Made by a program: the position numbers and the translations under genes. From Achatina immaculata (Eukaryota; Mollusca; Gastropoda; Stylommatophora; Achatinidae), in assembly GCA_009760885.1 (NCBI GenBank), contig CM019719.1, forward strand, positions 24,326,084-24,390,083: a stretch of DNA of 64,000 bases, given 5' to 3'. Under the pieces are notes generated by a model. The model had not been told where the DNA came from. It saw only the letters and a program-made list of their open reading frames with translations, and made no database searches. This document shows, in pieces, positions 13,257-24,154 of the stretch (position 1 is the stretch's first letter; every line of letters begins with the position of its first letter).

Positions 13257-13727
13257 CAGGGTTTCTCACCCAGGATCGGCGAGGATTCCGCCATAAACTG
13301 TAAAAAACCTCCTAGGCACTTCTCGCGTAACCCTAGAGCTGAGATACAGCTCTGCTTTTCTTTTGTCCAAGACAGGTTGGTTAAAAAGTCACTTTAGTTC
13401 TACACATGGGCGGGGAACCGCTTTTGCACGTGTCATTACCACAAGCATTTTGTATGCTTCTTTTCGGCGGCGGCCTACTAGATAAACTGGTATGAGAAAC
13501 AACTTTTTGTTTGTTTTGCCCATGCTTGTAACTATCACAATTAGTATATCTTATGATTTTTTTTTTTTGGGGGGGGGGGGGCGGAGATGATAATGATAGC
13601 TGGGGGGGGGGGGGGGGAGTCGGGAGATACGAAAAAAACGTCAGTAAATATTTGAATGCAAAGGTTCCGCGCGGATTTTTTTAAAAATGCAATGGTTCCG
13701 TGGCGGCAAAAACGTTGAGAAAGTCTG
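13257..13727. mobile_element. hAT-like non-autonomous element (MITE)
   Basis: The left end is CAGGGTTTCTCACCC. The right end, read on the other strand, is CAGACTTTCTCAACG. The flanks CACTAGAC (13249-13256) and CGCTAGAA (13728-13735) agree at 6 of 8 positions, as expected for an aged 8-bp hAT duplication. The interior is non-coding and holds two long G runs at about 13569-13617. Confidence 0.6.
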
Positions 13728-14479
13728 CGCTAGAAGAGTAGGAAAGACACTCATAACTTGTGGCAAAATAATTAAAAGGTTTTCATTTGCTATGAGGTCT
13801 GGAAAGAACCTCCGAGAGACAGAGTCATAGGGATAGCAAGACGCAGCAGCATTTGAGAAGGAAACCAGGACTAAATCTTATATTAGAAGACGCAGGCGGA
13901 AGAAACTGGACTTTTCAACACAAATAGCCGTTACTGTGGCCAGTTATTCGAATTTAACATTGGTAGATTCTGACATGAGAGGAGCTATTCAGCAAGATGA
14001 TGAGGGGCAAAACCCCTCATTTGACATTTGCTTCAAAAGCATCTTCTGCAACGAAAAATGTCAATATAATCTCATATACTCGTTATAGTAGTCGCTCTAT
14101 AAGCTCGATTCTTTCTGCCGTTGTATTTACACCACTCCAGTTCGTATGGTGCCAGAAAGACAGTGGCTGACAAAAGATTTTTCGGAAACAAAACGAGCCC
14201 TACGAGATTGCTATACGTTTATTTGCGGCCACAAGATGGCACTGTCTGTAGCCCACCTTCTTTGTTATGAGTCTAACGTGAAGCATCTTATTATTATTTA
14301 CATTACATTACGGATGACATATCAGTAATTTGCTAATTTGTAAAATTTGCTTATTTTACATAATTCTACCATATGATTATGCATTTTAAAAAAATTCATA
14401 ATTTTAAAAATTCCAATTTTATCCGGCTATTTTTAGTCCGACAAAATAGCTAAAACGGTAAGGCCCAGAAACAATCTTA

Positions 14480-17110
14480 TCTAATCCTTCCCGTGCCGTT
14501 AAACGTCACATAGGGCTCACAAGGTAGTTCGCCAATTTTTCCTGTTTTCGGCGAGCTTTTGAACCTCATCAAGGGATTTTATGCCTATTAATTTGGCCTC
14601 TCTTAACAATGTCCTATTTAGAGTTTCACATAGTCTGCCTTTTTTTCTTTGGCCTGTTGTGTTCCACTTGATAGCTTGTTTTGGGATTCTCTGATCGTTT
14701 CTTCTCATCACGTGACCAACATATGTCTCTCTCCTTTTCCTGATCACCCATGAGACTGGTTGTTGTTCAGTCATCTGTCTTATCTCTGCATTGTTCTTGA
14801 ATCCGTTCCACTTGATGCCGAGTATTTTCCATAGGCATTTGTTTTCAAAAGAGTCCAATTTCTTGTCTATTTCTTTAGTTGTTTTCCAGCTTTCGCATGC
14901 ATAAATGAGAGTGGATATTACATTTGAATTGAGTAGTCTTAACGTGTTTTTTTTTACTTATAACTTTTGAATGCCATATATTCTCAAGATTCTTGAAGAT
15001 CGATGCTGCTTTTGCAATTCTAACTTCCTTTCTGGTGTCACCATCCTGGTCTATGTATGGACCAAGGTATGCAGATTGATTTACTTCTGCAACATCTTTC
15101 CCTTCTACGTGTATTTTTTTCATTTTGATTAATGGTAAGTTTCATTATTTTTTTTTGTCCTTGTTAATTTCAATTCCTATTTTGCTGGCCAGTGAAGACA
15201 GGATATCTGTTTTTTCTTACATGGAATTCACATTATTACTGATAAGAGTTATGTCATCAGCAAAATCAAGATCTTCTATTTGGGTCCCATGTACCCAATC
15301 AATACACAAGTGATTTGTGCAGTATTTTTTCATTATGAAGTCTATTGCAATTCCAAAAAGCAAAGGAGACAATATACATCTTTGTTTCACGCCTTTTTCA
15401 ATCTGGAACCATTCGCTCATCCCTTCTTCTGTTTTGACTGCACAAAAATATCAGTTGTAGAGATCCTTAATGATGTTGACAATTTTAGATGGTATTCCAT
15501 TTAGACTTAAAATTCTCCACAATGAATCTCTGTGTATCTATCAAATGCCTTTTTTAAAGTCTGTGAAGTTCAGTATTAATGGTTTCTGCTTTTTAATATG
15601 TTCTTCAAGTATTATTCTTAGAGTAAACATCTGGTCGAGACAGCTTCTCCCTTTTTGAAATCTTGCTTGTTTTTCTCTCATTGCGGTATCCACTATATCT
15701 TTAAGTCTATTCAAAATGACCTTGCAAAATACTTTTGACACAACTGATATTAAAGTTACTCCTCTCCAATTGCTACAGTCACTAAGGTTGCCTTTTTTGT
15801 GTTTTAACAATGACTCTTTTTTTCATTTAGAAGGGACTTTTTCTTCTTTCTAAATCTTATTAAACATTCTCTGAAATTGTCTCATGTTGTCACTATTGAT
15901 AGGTTTTAACATTTCGGGTGTTATTTCATCTTCACCTGCAGATTTGTTGTTAGCCATTAAATTCACTGCTATTTCAGTTTTATGCAATGTAATTTCATCT
16001 AGGTTGACATGTATTGTGGGGTTGGTAAGTCAGTTTGAAGGTTAATCAACTCTTTTGGGTGTGGTCGATTAAGTATTTCTTGGAAGTGTTCAGCGCATCT
16101 TTGCTTTTGGTCTTTACTTGATGTTAATAGGGTTCCAGTTTTGCTAAGGATTGGTCTTTCTTTAGATGTTAGCCTCTCTTGTATGTTATATAGAGTTTTG
16201 CTGTCCCCTGTTTTTGCTGTTTTCTCTGCCTCTTTCGCCATATTGTCTGTGTATTCTCTTTTATTCCTTTTAGCTGAACTTTTTACTTTCTTGTCTATTT
16301 CTTTGTATGTTTGCTTTCGCCAGATCTTTTCCAAGATCTGTCTTTATATTCAACATGTCTAATTTGGCTGCTCGTCTTTCATGTATGTACTTCCATATGT
16401 TTTCTGATATCCATGCTTTTCTATTTGGTTTTTTTCAGTCCAGCGCTTGCTTTTGCTGCTGTGATTATGGATGTGCTGTAATAATTCCATAATTCATCTA
16501 TACCTATCTCCTCTACTTCACCGACTTTTGTGGAATGATTGGCAAATTCCTGATTGAAATTACTGTTAGTATTCTCTTCTTGTAGGCTGTGGCTGTTTAT
16601 CTTTATGTGTTTTGATTTCTTGTGTTGGCTTTTCAGTTTTAGTTTTATTTTCCCTATACGCAGATTGTGATCACTGTTGACATCTGCACCCCTATATGCC
16701 CTTACATCTATCAGAAATTTTCTGTATTGCTTTCTAATACAAAAATGATCTATCTAGTTTCTAGTTCTATCATCTGGAGATATCCATGTTGTTTTATGTA
16801 TCTCTTTGTGTGGAAATATTGTGCCTCCAATGACCATGCCCTCTGTTAGACATATTTCAATGAATCTTTCTGTTCTGATTTACCGTGTCAGTTCCTTTTT
16901 TCCCCCATTACTTTTTCGACGTCGATGTTATTTTTCTCTTCCTTAGCGTTCAAGTCCCCCATATCAGTTAAGATGTCTTGTTTAGTGACTTTGTTAATGA
17001 TTTGTTGTAATTGGTGATAGAAACAATAGATTGGGGAAAATCTGTGTATATCTTGTCAAAACGATTTGCCAGCGAGTTTTCGTTCATTCGTAACTTTTGT
17101 TTCCGGTCAC
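14480..17110 (-). mobile_element. LINE family B, long decayed antisense copy
   Basis: Reading the minus strand, endonuclease fragments come first (GDLNAK at about 16945-16962), then reverse transcriptase blocks (GRSCLDQMFTLR, GVKQRCILSPLLFGIAIDF, LDFADDITLISN) and the C-terminal tail (GHVMRRNDQRIPKQAIKWN). The FADD catalytic motif is legible but the frame is broken many times. Other copies of the family lie at 33223-33748, 35815-36845, 46062-47135 and 47763-51425 (interrupted). Confidence 0.85.
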
Positions 17111-17381
17111 CGGTCTGTTTCCTTGTATTAGTTTTAATATCTGATCAAATTGATTCATCAAGATTCATGCCCACTTGAGATCAAAGTTTCACTATAGTCA
17201 GCAGTAAATATTTACATTGGAATTTATTCAGCTACCAGTGCGGCATTTGGTATGTAGTATTGGATTCTGAAGGGAAAAATGATTGCTGCAGTGATTGATT
17301 AATTAAAGGCTGTTAGATGTTTAAATCTTGATGAGGACTCTTTGAATGTTTCTTGTACTTAGCTATTTTGTTGTGTTTCAG

Positions 17382-17557
17382 GTGTTTATGAAAGAGGCTT
17401 TCGAACAGAAACTTGACACTGAAGCCATGAAGATTTTGCGCATGGCTGTAATAAAAGTGCAGACCTACATTCGCATGTTCATTGTGTACAAGCGGCATAA
17501 ACAGTTGAAGAAGGTTACTGAGAAACTTCAGCGTATGGTGCGCATGTGGAAGGCAAG
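17382..17557 (+). CDS. MYO15A: Myosin exon: end of converter plus IQ motifs 1 and 2
   Basis: The exon runs from TTTCAG|GTG to GCAAG|GTAAGT, entering in phase 0 and leaving in phase 2. It starts VFMKEAFEQKLD, which matches the invariant myosin sequence at the converter/lever-arm boundary (normally preceded by Thr-Lys). Two IQ motifs follow: VIKVQTYIRMFIVYKRHK, and VTEKLQRMVRMWKAR, whose last part is in the next exon. IQ motifs bind calmodulin or light chains and form the lever arm. The exon should follow a motor-domain exon ending in Lys, but the only coding exon upstream in the window is the giant exon, which ends SNET. Confidence 0.85.
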
Positions 17558-18381
17558 GTAAGTACTTGTATAAGTGAGTCCCATTACCTTGACTATCGAA
17601 AACAAATTTTATCTTCAGAGGGTGAAGTATTGGGCACACATACCTGCCTGCCTTTCCTGTCCCAAACCTTCACTCTTCTGCAAACAAATTAGCACAGGAT
17701 ACCACATACATAACGAGCACAAACAAAATTTATAAAAAGCAACTTGTTTTCATTCAAACACTTATCCACACATTCAGCGGTAGTTAAATAGATGTGATGG
17801 AGTTATTTTTTTCCAGAATCAGACACTAGTTACACACACATTTCAGAACACATTACTACACATGAATGGCAGAAAAAGAGAGATGAGTACATATAAATGA
17901 AGGACATACAACAATCCAATATTTCGGCAAAAGCCTTTTTCAAGGATCATATACAGAAAATAATACAACAGCTAAAATCACAAAAATGTGTGAAAAATAT
18001 ATAGACTTAGCCTCTTGCTGTCCTCCTTGTAAGAAAGTCCTGCACGAAATGCGCCCAGATAGACGAAGTAGAGCTTTACTTCTTGTTTATGCCCACTTTA
18101 CTCACTCTTTCTGTCTTATTGTAAAACTGTGCCATACACCTGTCAGTTTTCATTACTAGAACCAGTTTTACCGCAGTTGTCGTTTCTTTTATATCTACAC
18201 ATGAATACACACATATTGCAGCCACTCTATAAAAGGAGGATGTATCTGATGTGGAGCAACCTAATGAAGATACAAAAATTAAAAATTGATAAGGTGATAT
18301 TTCACTAAAAAAAATAATAGAAAAACAAAAACAGGTACACCCATGCTCACAAATAACACGCAATGTTTTCGTCAGGGCAAT

Positions 18382-18572
18382 CCAACACCAGCAACTCATG
18401 GTTAAACTATAACAACAACAGTAAATCAGGGTTAAGCCGTATCAATATCAGCAACTCAGGGTTAATCCATATCAACAGCAACTCAAGGTTAAGCTGTATC
18501 AACAACAAGAATTAAATGTTAAGCCGTATCAACAAGAAGAACTAAAGGTTAAGCCATATCAACAAAAGAAAC
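18382..18572. repeat. Degenerate tandem array, units of about 30-38 bp
   Basis: About six imperfect units share the core GGTTAAGCCGTATCAACA with ACTCA/ACTAA spacers. Unit lengths vary, so the array is old. Confidence 0.7.
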
Positions 18573-18630
18573 AGGCAGACAACAACATATCTTCCATGTA
18601 ATGTGAGAACGCAAATAAATAGAATTTATG

Positions 18631-18677
18631 TATGTGTGTGTGTGTGTGTGTGCGAGAGAGAGAGAGAGAGAGAGAGG
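18631..18677. repeat. (TG)n(AG)n microsatellite
   Basis: A TG run passes directly into an AG run. Confidence 0.9.
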
Positions 18678-18874
18678 AAGGACAGAGAAAGTATGCTGTA
18701 CTCATATTTTTTCTGACGCTGGGAAGATAGAGACTGATGCTATTTGTGTGTATTCTGTTCTATTCTATTACATTTAACGATTTTATGTGGGACCTGACAG
18801 AGGAAAAAAAAAGTAAAGTAAAATCATTCTGCAGAGGAGATAGGAAATATGGTATTCGTGCCCATATTTTAAAA

Positions 18875-19053
18875 AAATTTGTCAGCGGACTAGAGTGGAT
18901 GTAATCAGCATCATGTCTGACTGCCCGTCACTTCCTGGCTTCAGAGTGAGTCAAGTACCTATTTATACAGTTGAGTAGCAGCGGCGCCCACGGTATTTGA
19001 ACCGCCAACCTCGAATAGGGTACATGCTTAACATCAGCCACCATTATTGCCGA
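18875..19053 (-). mobile_element. tRNA-derived SINE, degenerate minus-strand copy
   Basis: The reverse complement shows a B-box-like GGCGGTTCAAATACC, then the body order seen in the intact SINE at 20969 (TACTTGACT, ACGGGCAGTCAGACATGATG, TGCTGATTACATC, GTCCGCTGACA). Both ends are diverged. Confidence 0.75.
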
Positions 19054-19078
19054 GTTTTGTAGTTCAGACACTATAATC

Positions 19079-19493
19079 CAGTGGTTCCCAACCTTTTTTG
19101 AGCGCGAGCCTAAATCAGCAGTGTTATATAACCCGCCTTCCTAGATCACCAATATCATGTGACTGGGACCCTAGATCGGCAGTCGTATGTAACCCGTGAC
19201 TCTAGATCAGCAGGGGCATGTGACCTGCCACCATTGACCAGCAGTGGTATATGACTCGGTCCTAAACCAGCAATGTTAGGTGACCAATGAAACAGATGTT
19301 TAAAAATGCTGAAATGCAACAAAAAATAGCTAATGCCATTTCAGCGCTTTTAACATGAGGTAAATTTGCTACTAGTCACTAAAAATTATGTCTAAATGTC
19401 AGCTCATAATAATCCAACATTTTTCTTCTCCCGACTCCAGGGAAATCCGCATCGACCTTAATTTGGATCATATCCTAAGGTTGAGGGCTACTG
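19079..19493. mobile_element. hAT-like MITE with internal repeats
   Basis: The left end CAGTGGTTCCCAACCTT and the inverted right end CAGTAGCCCTCAACCTT form terminal inverted repeats. The flanks CTATAATC (19071-19078) and CTGTAATC (19494-19501) agree at 7 of 8 positions, the hAT-type target duplication. The interior contains about five degenerate units of 35-40 bp with the core CTAGATCAGCAG..ATGTGACC. No transposase is present. Confidence 0.8.
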
Positions 19494-19687
19494 CTGTAAT
19501 CGATGGAAAGATAAATATTTAAAATAGTTGCTTTTATATGCAGCTGTCTTTGGTCACCTATTTCCATATAAACTAAGCAATAAACTTTTTTTTCATTTCA
19601 AAAGTGTAGGAGAAAAACTTTGCACAATAAAGCGAAAGAAGAAGAAAAATTGAGAGATCGATCGACGGTCGAAATATTTCTAATCAG

Positions 19688-19688
<1 letters not shown>

Positions 19689-19729
<41 letters not shown>

Positions 19730-19755
19730 GTGTGTGTGTATGAGAGAGAGATGAA
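19689..19755. repeat. (TC)n / (TG)n / (AG)n microsatellite
   Basis: A pure TC run is followed by short TG and AG runs. Confidence 0.9.
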
Positions 19756-19815
19756 AATTTGTAACTGCCGTAGAGGCTTGCTGTAGATATCACCCTGTTT
19801 CGCGGTAAAAACGAG

Positions 19816-21840
19816 TCAGTCAATCATATGCATGTCTCTTGCGGAACTTTGCCTCCCTAACAGCTCTCCTGTAGGCCTCTCGGTTGTAACCAAGATGCCT
19901 TGCTGCTGATGCGTCCATTTTCAGATTATCAGTGATGTCTTGCACCCATCTTCGCTTTGGTCTTCCTCTCTTTCTTTTTCCTATTATGTATCCTTCCAAG
20001 ACGGTCTTTTCTAAATTCTCATGACGTTTAATGTGTCCAGAATATTTAAGTTTTCTCTGTTTAATCCTCTTTACTAGCCAACCTTCTTCAGTATTACGTT
20101 CTTGTAGTATGGATATATTTGTTCTTTTTTGTGTCCATGATATTCGAAGGACTCTTCTACTGCATTTACATTCAAAGACATTTATGTATTTCTCAGCTGT
20201 TTTGTTAAGTGTCTAGGTCTCACGGGCATATGTTGCTATGGGAAAGATGCATGACCTTAAAAATCTTAATTTTGTAGTTCTGTCTCTTCCTCTCCGCAGT
20301 TTATTTAATTGTTTTATTTTTTGAAGAGCGATAGATGTCCTATTTTTTATTTCCCTCATTGTATTTCCAGTACTAGTTAGTAATGATCCAAGATATTCAA
20401 AACTCTCCACTTCTTCCAAATTTTCCTCATTGATATATATTTCAGCTGCCTTATTTGTTTTGTCAGTTGTCATCAGTTTAGTTTTATTTGCATTAAGATA
20501 AAGGTTTTGCTCTTCACTATTCTTACAGACTGACATAAATAGTTTTCCATTCTTTTTTGTGTTGCGGACAGTTATACGAGTACTATGTCATCAGCATATC
20601 TAATCTCTGGCATTTCATAACCTCCAATTTTTATGACATCGTAATATTCTTTGTCTACATCTTTTCTAACATTCCTCATTATATTTTCAGTATACAAGTT
20701 AAATAAGTAAGGCGACAATGTGCACCCATGACGGACCTCTTGTTTTATGTCAAACCAAGCTGTTTCACCATTTATTCTTACTGCTGCCTGTTGGTCTATA
20801 TACAGCAGTGATATTAGCTGTATCAAATGTGTTTGAAATCCCATTTTTCCCATTATATCCCAAAGTTTCTGGTGTTGTACACAATCAAATACCTTTGAAT
20901 AATCTATACAGGATAAATATAGATTCACATTAAATTCTCTGCATTTCTCTATTATTAATCTTATATGGGGGTGTCTGAGTGGCGAAGTGGTTAGTGCACT
21001 GGTCTCTCATGGCGAAGGTCGGGGGTTCGAATCCGGCCGGCGGCACCCCAGTCACCCAGCTGTAGAAATGGGTACCCGACTTCTTCTGGAGTTGGGGAAG
21101 GAAAGGCAGCCAGGCGTGATACTGACCATATCACCCTCTAGTGTGCTGACAGGTCAAGGAAAATATGGGCACTAACACCATATCCCTATGTGCCTCCAAG
21201 GCATGACAGGGTCACCTTACCAATCTTATATGGAATATATGATCTCTTGATCCTCTTCCTTGCCTGAAACCAGCTTTGACCATATTGGCTTCTATTTTCT
21301 TACGAAGTCTACCCATTATGATTTTTAATAGAATTTTACTGGCATGACTAATCAGGGCAACAGTTCTGTATTTTGTGCATAATTTCAAGTTACCCTTTTT
21401 TGGCAGTGCTATGAATATAGTTCTTTCTATTCTTTTGGCCAAATACCTGAATGCCATATCGTTTTACATAGTGCAATTGTTGCACATTCCTTTCCTTCTG
21501 CTTTAATAAGTTCAACTGTTATCTCATCACATCCTGGTGATTTACCATTTTTCACATTCTTTATTGCCCATAAAACTTCTTCAACTATCGGTTCAGGTTC
21601 TTTCTCCTCCAATAACAATTCACACTGTTGATTTCTGCATTCACAGTCAGTTTTATCATACATTCCTCTACAGTATTCCTTCCATCTTTCTAGAATTTCC
21701 TGTCTCTGTCAAGGTCTTTCCCATCTGGTCACAAATTACATTTAGCTTAGGTATGACATTTCTCGTCAATGTCTTCATTTCTTTGAATGTTTCACTATCT
21801 CTTCCACACTTCTGGTGTCCTTCTATTCTTTCAACGAAAT
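19816..21840 (-). mobile_element. LINE family D, 5'-truncated antisense copy
   Basis: The minus strand gives reverse transcriptase blocks (KNVKNGKSPGCDEITVELIK, HASKILLKIIMGRL, DYSKVFDCVQHQKLW, RYADDIVLV) and the C-terminal tail (KERGRPKRRW, YNREAYRRAVREAKF). A possible 7-bp duplication, AAACGAG, flanks it (19809-19815 and 21841-21847). The frame is broken several times and a SINE is inserted at 20969-21221. Confidence 0.85.
20969..21221 (+). mobile_element. Full-length tRNA-derived SINE with perfect 12-bp duplication
   Basis: The 5' head folds like a tRNA: GGGTGTC pairs with GGCACCC across the head. The A box is around TGGCGAAGTGG and the B box is GGTTCGAATCC, the internal RNA polymerase III promoter. 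A body of about 170 bp unrelated to tRNA follows. The target duplication AATCTTATATGG is exact (20957-20968 and 21222-21233). The copy splits LINE D, so the SINE is the younger insertion. It is not a functional tRNA gene. Confidence 0.9.
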
Positions 21841-22781
21841 AAACGAGACGGATGTTTTTTTAATAAAGTTGTTTTCGTGGGCATGGGATTTTTTTAAGAT
21901 GATTTTTTTTTCTGTAGACTGTTAATATGACTCACAAATACAAGAATATACAAAAAGAAAGGAGAAGAGTGAAGTAGATCTTGTTTATCCACTTTTCTCA
22001 GCCTGATATAAGAGTGCGAGGGAGATTAACTTAGATTCAGCGGTCACGTTTTGTCTTACTTGTTAAGTACCTGGTTTTCCTCGCCCATTTTAAATACTGT
22101 TTCCTTTTATTCTAAACACATGTTGGTGCTGCTGTGTTTAGAGTAAAATGCACTTATATGAGTTACTATATTTACACTGTGCTGAAAGGGCGTTATTAAA
22201 CATACAGTAATGGTGCATTTAAAGTAGTATTATGTTCCTGCTGTTGAGGAATATTATTTTGCTATAACTCAACTGAACCCGTGTTCTGCTGGGTGATTAG
22301 TCTTCTTGTGGAGTACAATTTTCCTTTCATCTTAGAAATTACTTCTTGTTGTTGGTGCTATAAGACAACATAATTTTCTCTGGTACACACTAAGAAAATC
22401 CAACAAGACTCCCAGGCTTTCACTCCAGAGAATAATACTGATACAACAACTTAACTGAACCTGACAGTCTCCCAACATAACAAAACTTGTCAAACAGTGA
22501 GAGTTTCAACAAAGCCAGTGGTATAGTTTTTATATTCAGACTGCATAAGTTTATTGATTGGGGAAAATGAAGGATAAAATTATGAAGGCTGGAAAGACGT
22601 TTACAATGACAATTCCTGGCGTGAGAAAACCACGCCATATGGGAGAAAACCTTACAATGTACGTATACAATAAAAACCATACTTACAACGTTTCCAACCG
22701 AACAACTTCAGCTATCTCAAAAACTAAGTCCTACATCACAACTTTACCAAAAACTGCTACTACTGAAAACTACCTAACAGA

Positions 22782-22782
<1 letters not shown>

Positions 22783-22821
<39 letters not shown>
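22783..22821. repeat. (CT)n microsatellite
   Basis: An uninterrupted CT run of about 39 bases. Confidence 0.95.
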
Positions 22822-22822
<1 letters not shown>

Positions 22823-23229
22823 ACACATTGTAAGGCTTCCATCTGCAATAAAAACAAGTAAGGCTTTTCCCCTTTCTAATCGTGAGTGGTATTTATACTA
22901 TCACTACCCACTCAGTTTTTTTTTTCATGCTGCACGCTTATCTCAAAACCCCCGCTCATGCACTCAACCAAAATACCTTTCAAACAAGGGTACTCACTCT
23001 ATTAATTGTTTCCTGAGTACCAGTACTGCTTATATCCCATAGCCAAGAGAATACTGCTATACATTTCAGAATCGTTAATTTCTGCTTTATAGTTGTTTGG
23101 TAATAAATATTTAAAAAATAGAAATCATCATAAGGCACAAATGAAATTAGTTCACTCAATAGTATTGCGACTGGCCAAGGAAAACAGGGATACTAGTATT
23201 ACCATTGGCCTCTTTATAGCGTCGTCTTC

Positions 23230-23905
23230 TATAATAGTATTGTACCCTTATTTCTCTGAGGTCTCTGCTGTTGGTGCATCTTTTCTTCAGTAGATCTCTA
23301 GGTATCCTATAATATTAGTGAACCCTTCTTTCTCTGAGGTCTCTACTGTGGGTGCATCTTTTTTTTTTTTTGCAGTAGATCTCTAGGTCTCCTATAATAT
23401 TAATGAACCCTTCTTTCTCTGAGATCTCTGCAATTGGTGCATCTTTTCTTCAGTAGATCTCTAGGTATCCTGTAATATTAGTGAACCCTTCTTTCTCTGA
23501 GGTCTCTGCTATTGGTGCATCTTTTCTTCAGTAGATCTCTAGGTATCCTATAATATTAATGAACCCTTTTTTCTCTGAGGTCATTGCTATTTGGTGCATC
23601 TTTTCTTCAGTAGATCTCTAGGTATCCTATAATATTAGCGAACCCTTCCTTCTCTGAGGTCTCTGCTATTGGTGCATCTTTTCTTCAGTAGATCTCTAGG
23701 TATCCTATAATATTAGCGAATCCTTCATTCTCTGAGGTCTCTGCTATTGGTGCATCTTTTCTTCAGTAGATCTCTAGGTATCCTATAATATTAATGAACC
23801 CTTCCTTCTCTGAGGTCTCTGCTATTGGTGCATCCAGGTCTCCTATAATATTAATGTACCCCTCCTGCTCTGTGACCTCTGCTGGTGGTGTTATATTATA
23901 GGATC
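23230..23905. repeat. Satellite-like array, about 80-bp unit, 8-9 copies
   Basis: The block CTCTGAGGTCTCTGCTATTG recurs at about 23254, 23333, 23417, 23496, 23573, 23653, 23731 and 23809, with a shortened last unit near 23871. Each unit also contains AGTAGATCTCTAGG and CCTATAATATTA. Confidence 0.95.
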
Positions 23906-24154
23906 ATCTTTATAAAGTTCCCAGGCCTTGCCATCTAGCAAAGTGTAATAACCGGCTAAAACAGATATAAGGACCCGGTAAACTCATATACAAATGCAGC
24001 GTAGGGAGATATAGTTACGCTAATTTTCAGTGTTACTATTAGTACTCTTTTATTCCCATCTTTCTCCCCGCAACACGCAACAAGCGCGAAAACTACAAAC
24101 TACAGAAGCGGTTTCCTATTGCTGTATTATATTGACTACATACGTGTTTTTAAA

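Larger units (their letters stand above)
12827..17381 (+). other. Intron between giant exon and lever-arm exon
   Basis: It starts GTAAGT and ends TTGTGTTTCAG. Both flanking exons are in phase 0. Its content is a hAT-like MITE and a long antisense LINE. The stretch 13736-14479 holds nothing I can name. No P-loop, switch, relay or converter motif of a myosin motor is visible in any frame. Confidence 0.6.

Noticed and set aside
17900..18000. Penelope-like element suggested by a TTTCGGCAAAAGCCTTTTTC phrase
   Set aside because: Only one short phrase is present; no RT, endonuclease or hammerhead core could be found.
20969..21050. tRNA gene
   Set aside because: A and B boxes and an acceptor stem are present, but the sequence continues into a repeated body with a target duplication and has degraded sister copies, so it is a SINE head.
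23230..23905. CRISPR array
   Set aside because: Units are contiguous 80-bp tandem repeats without unique spacers, in animal DNA.
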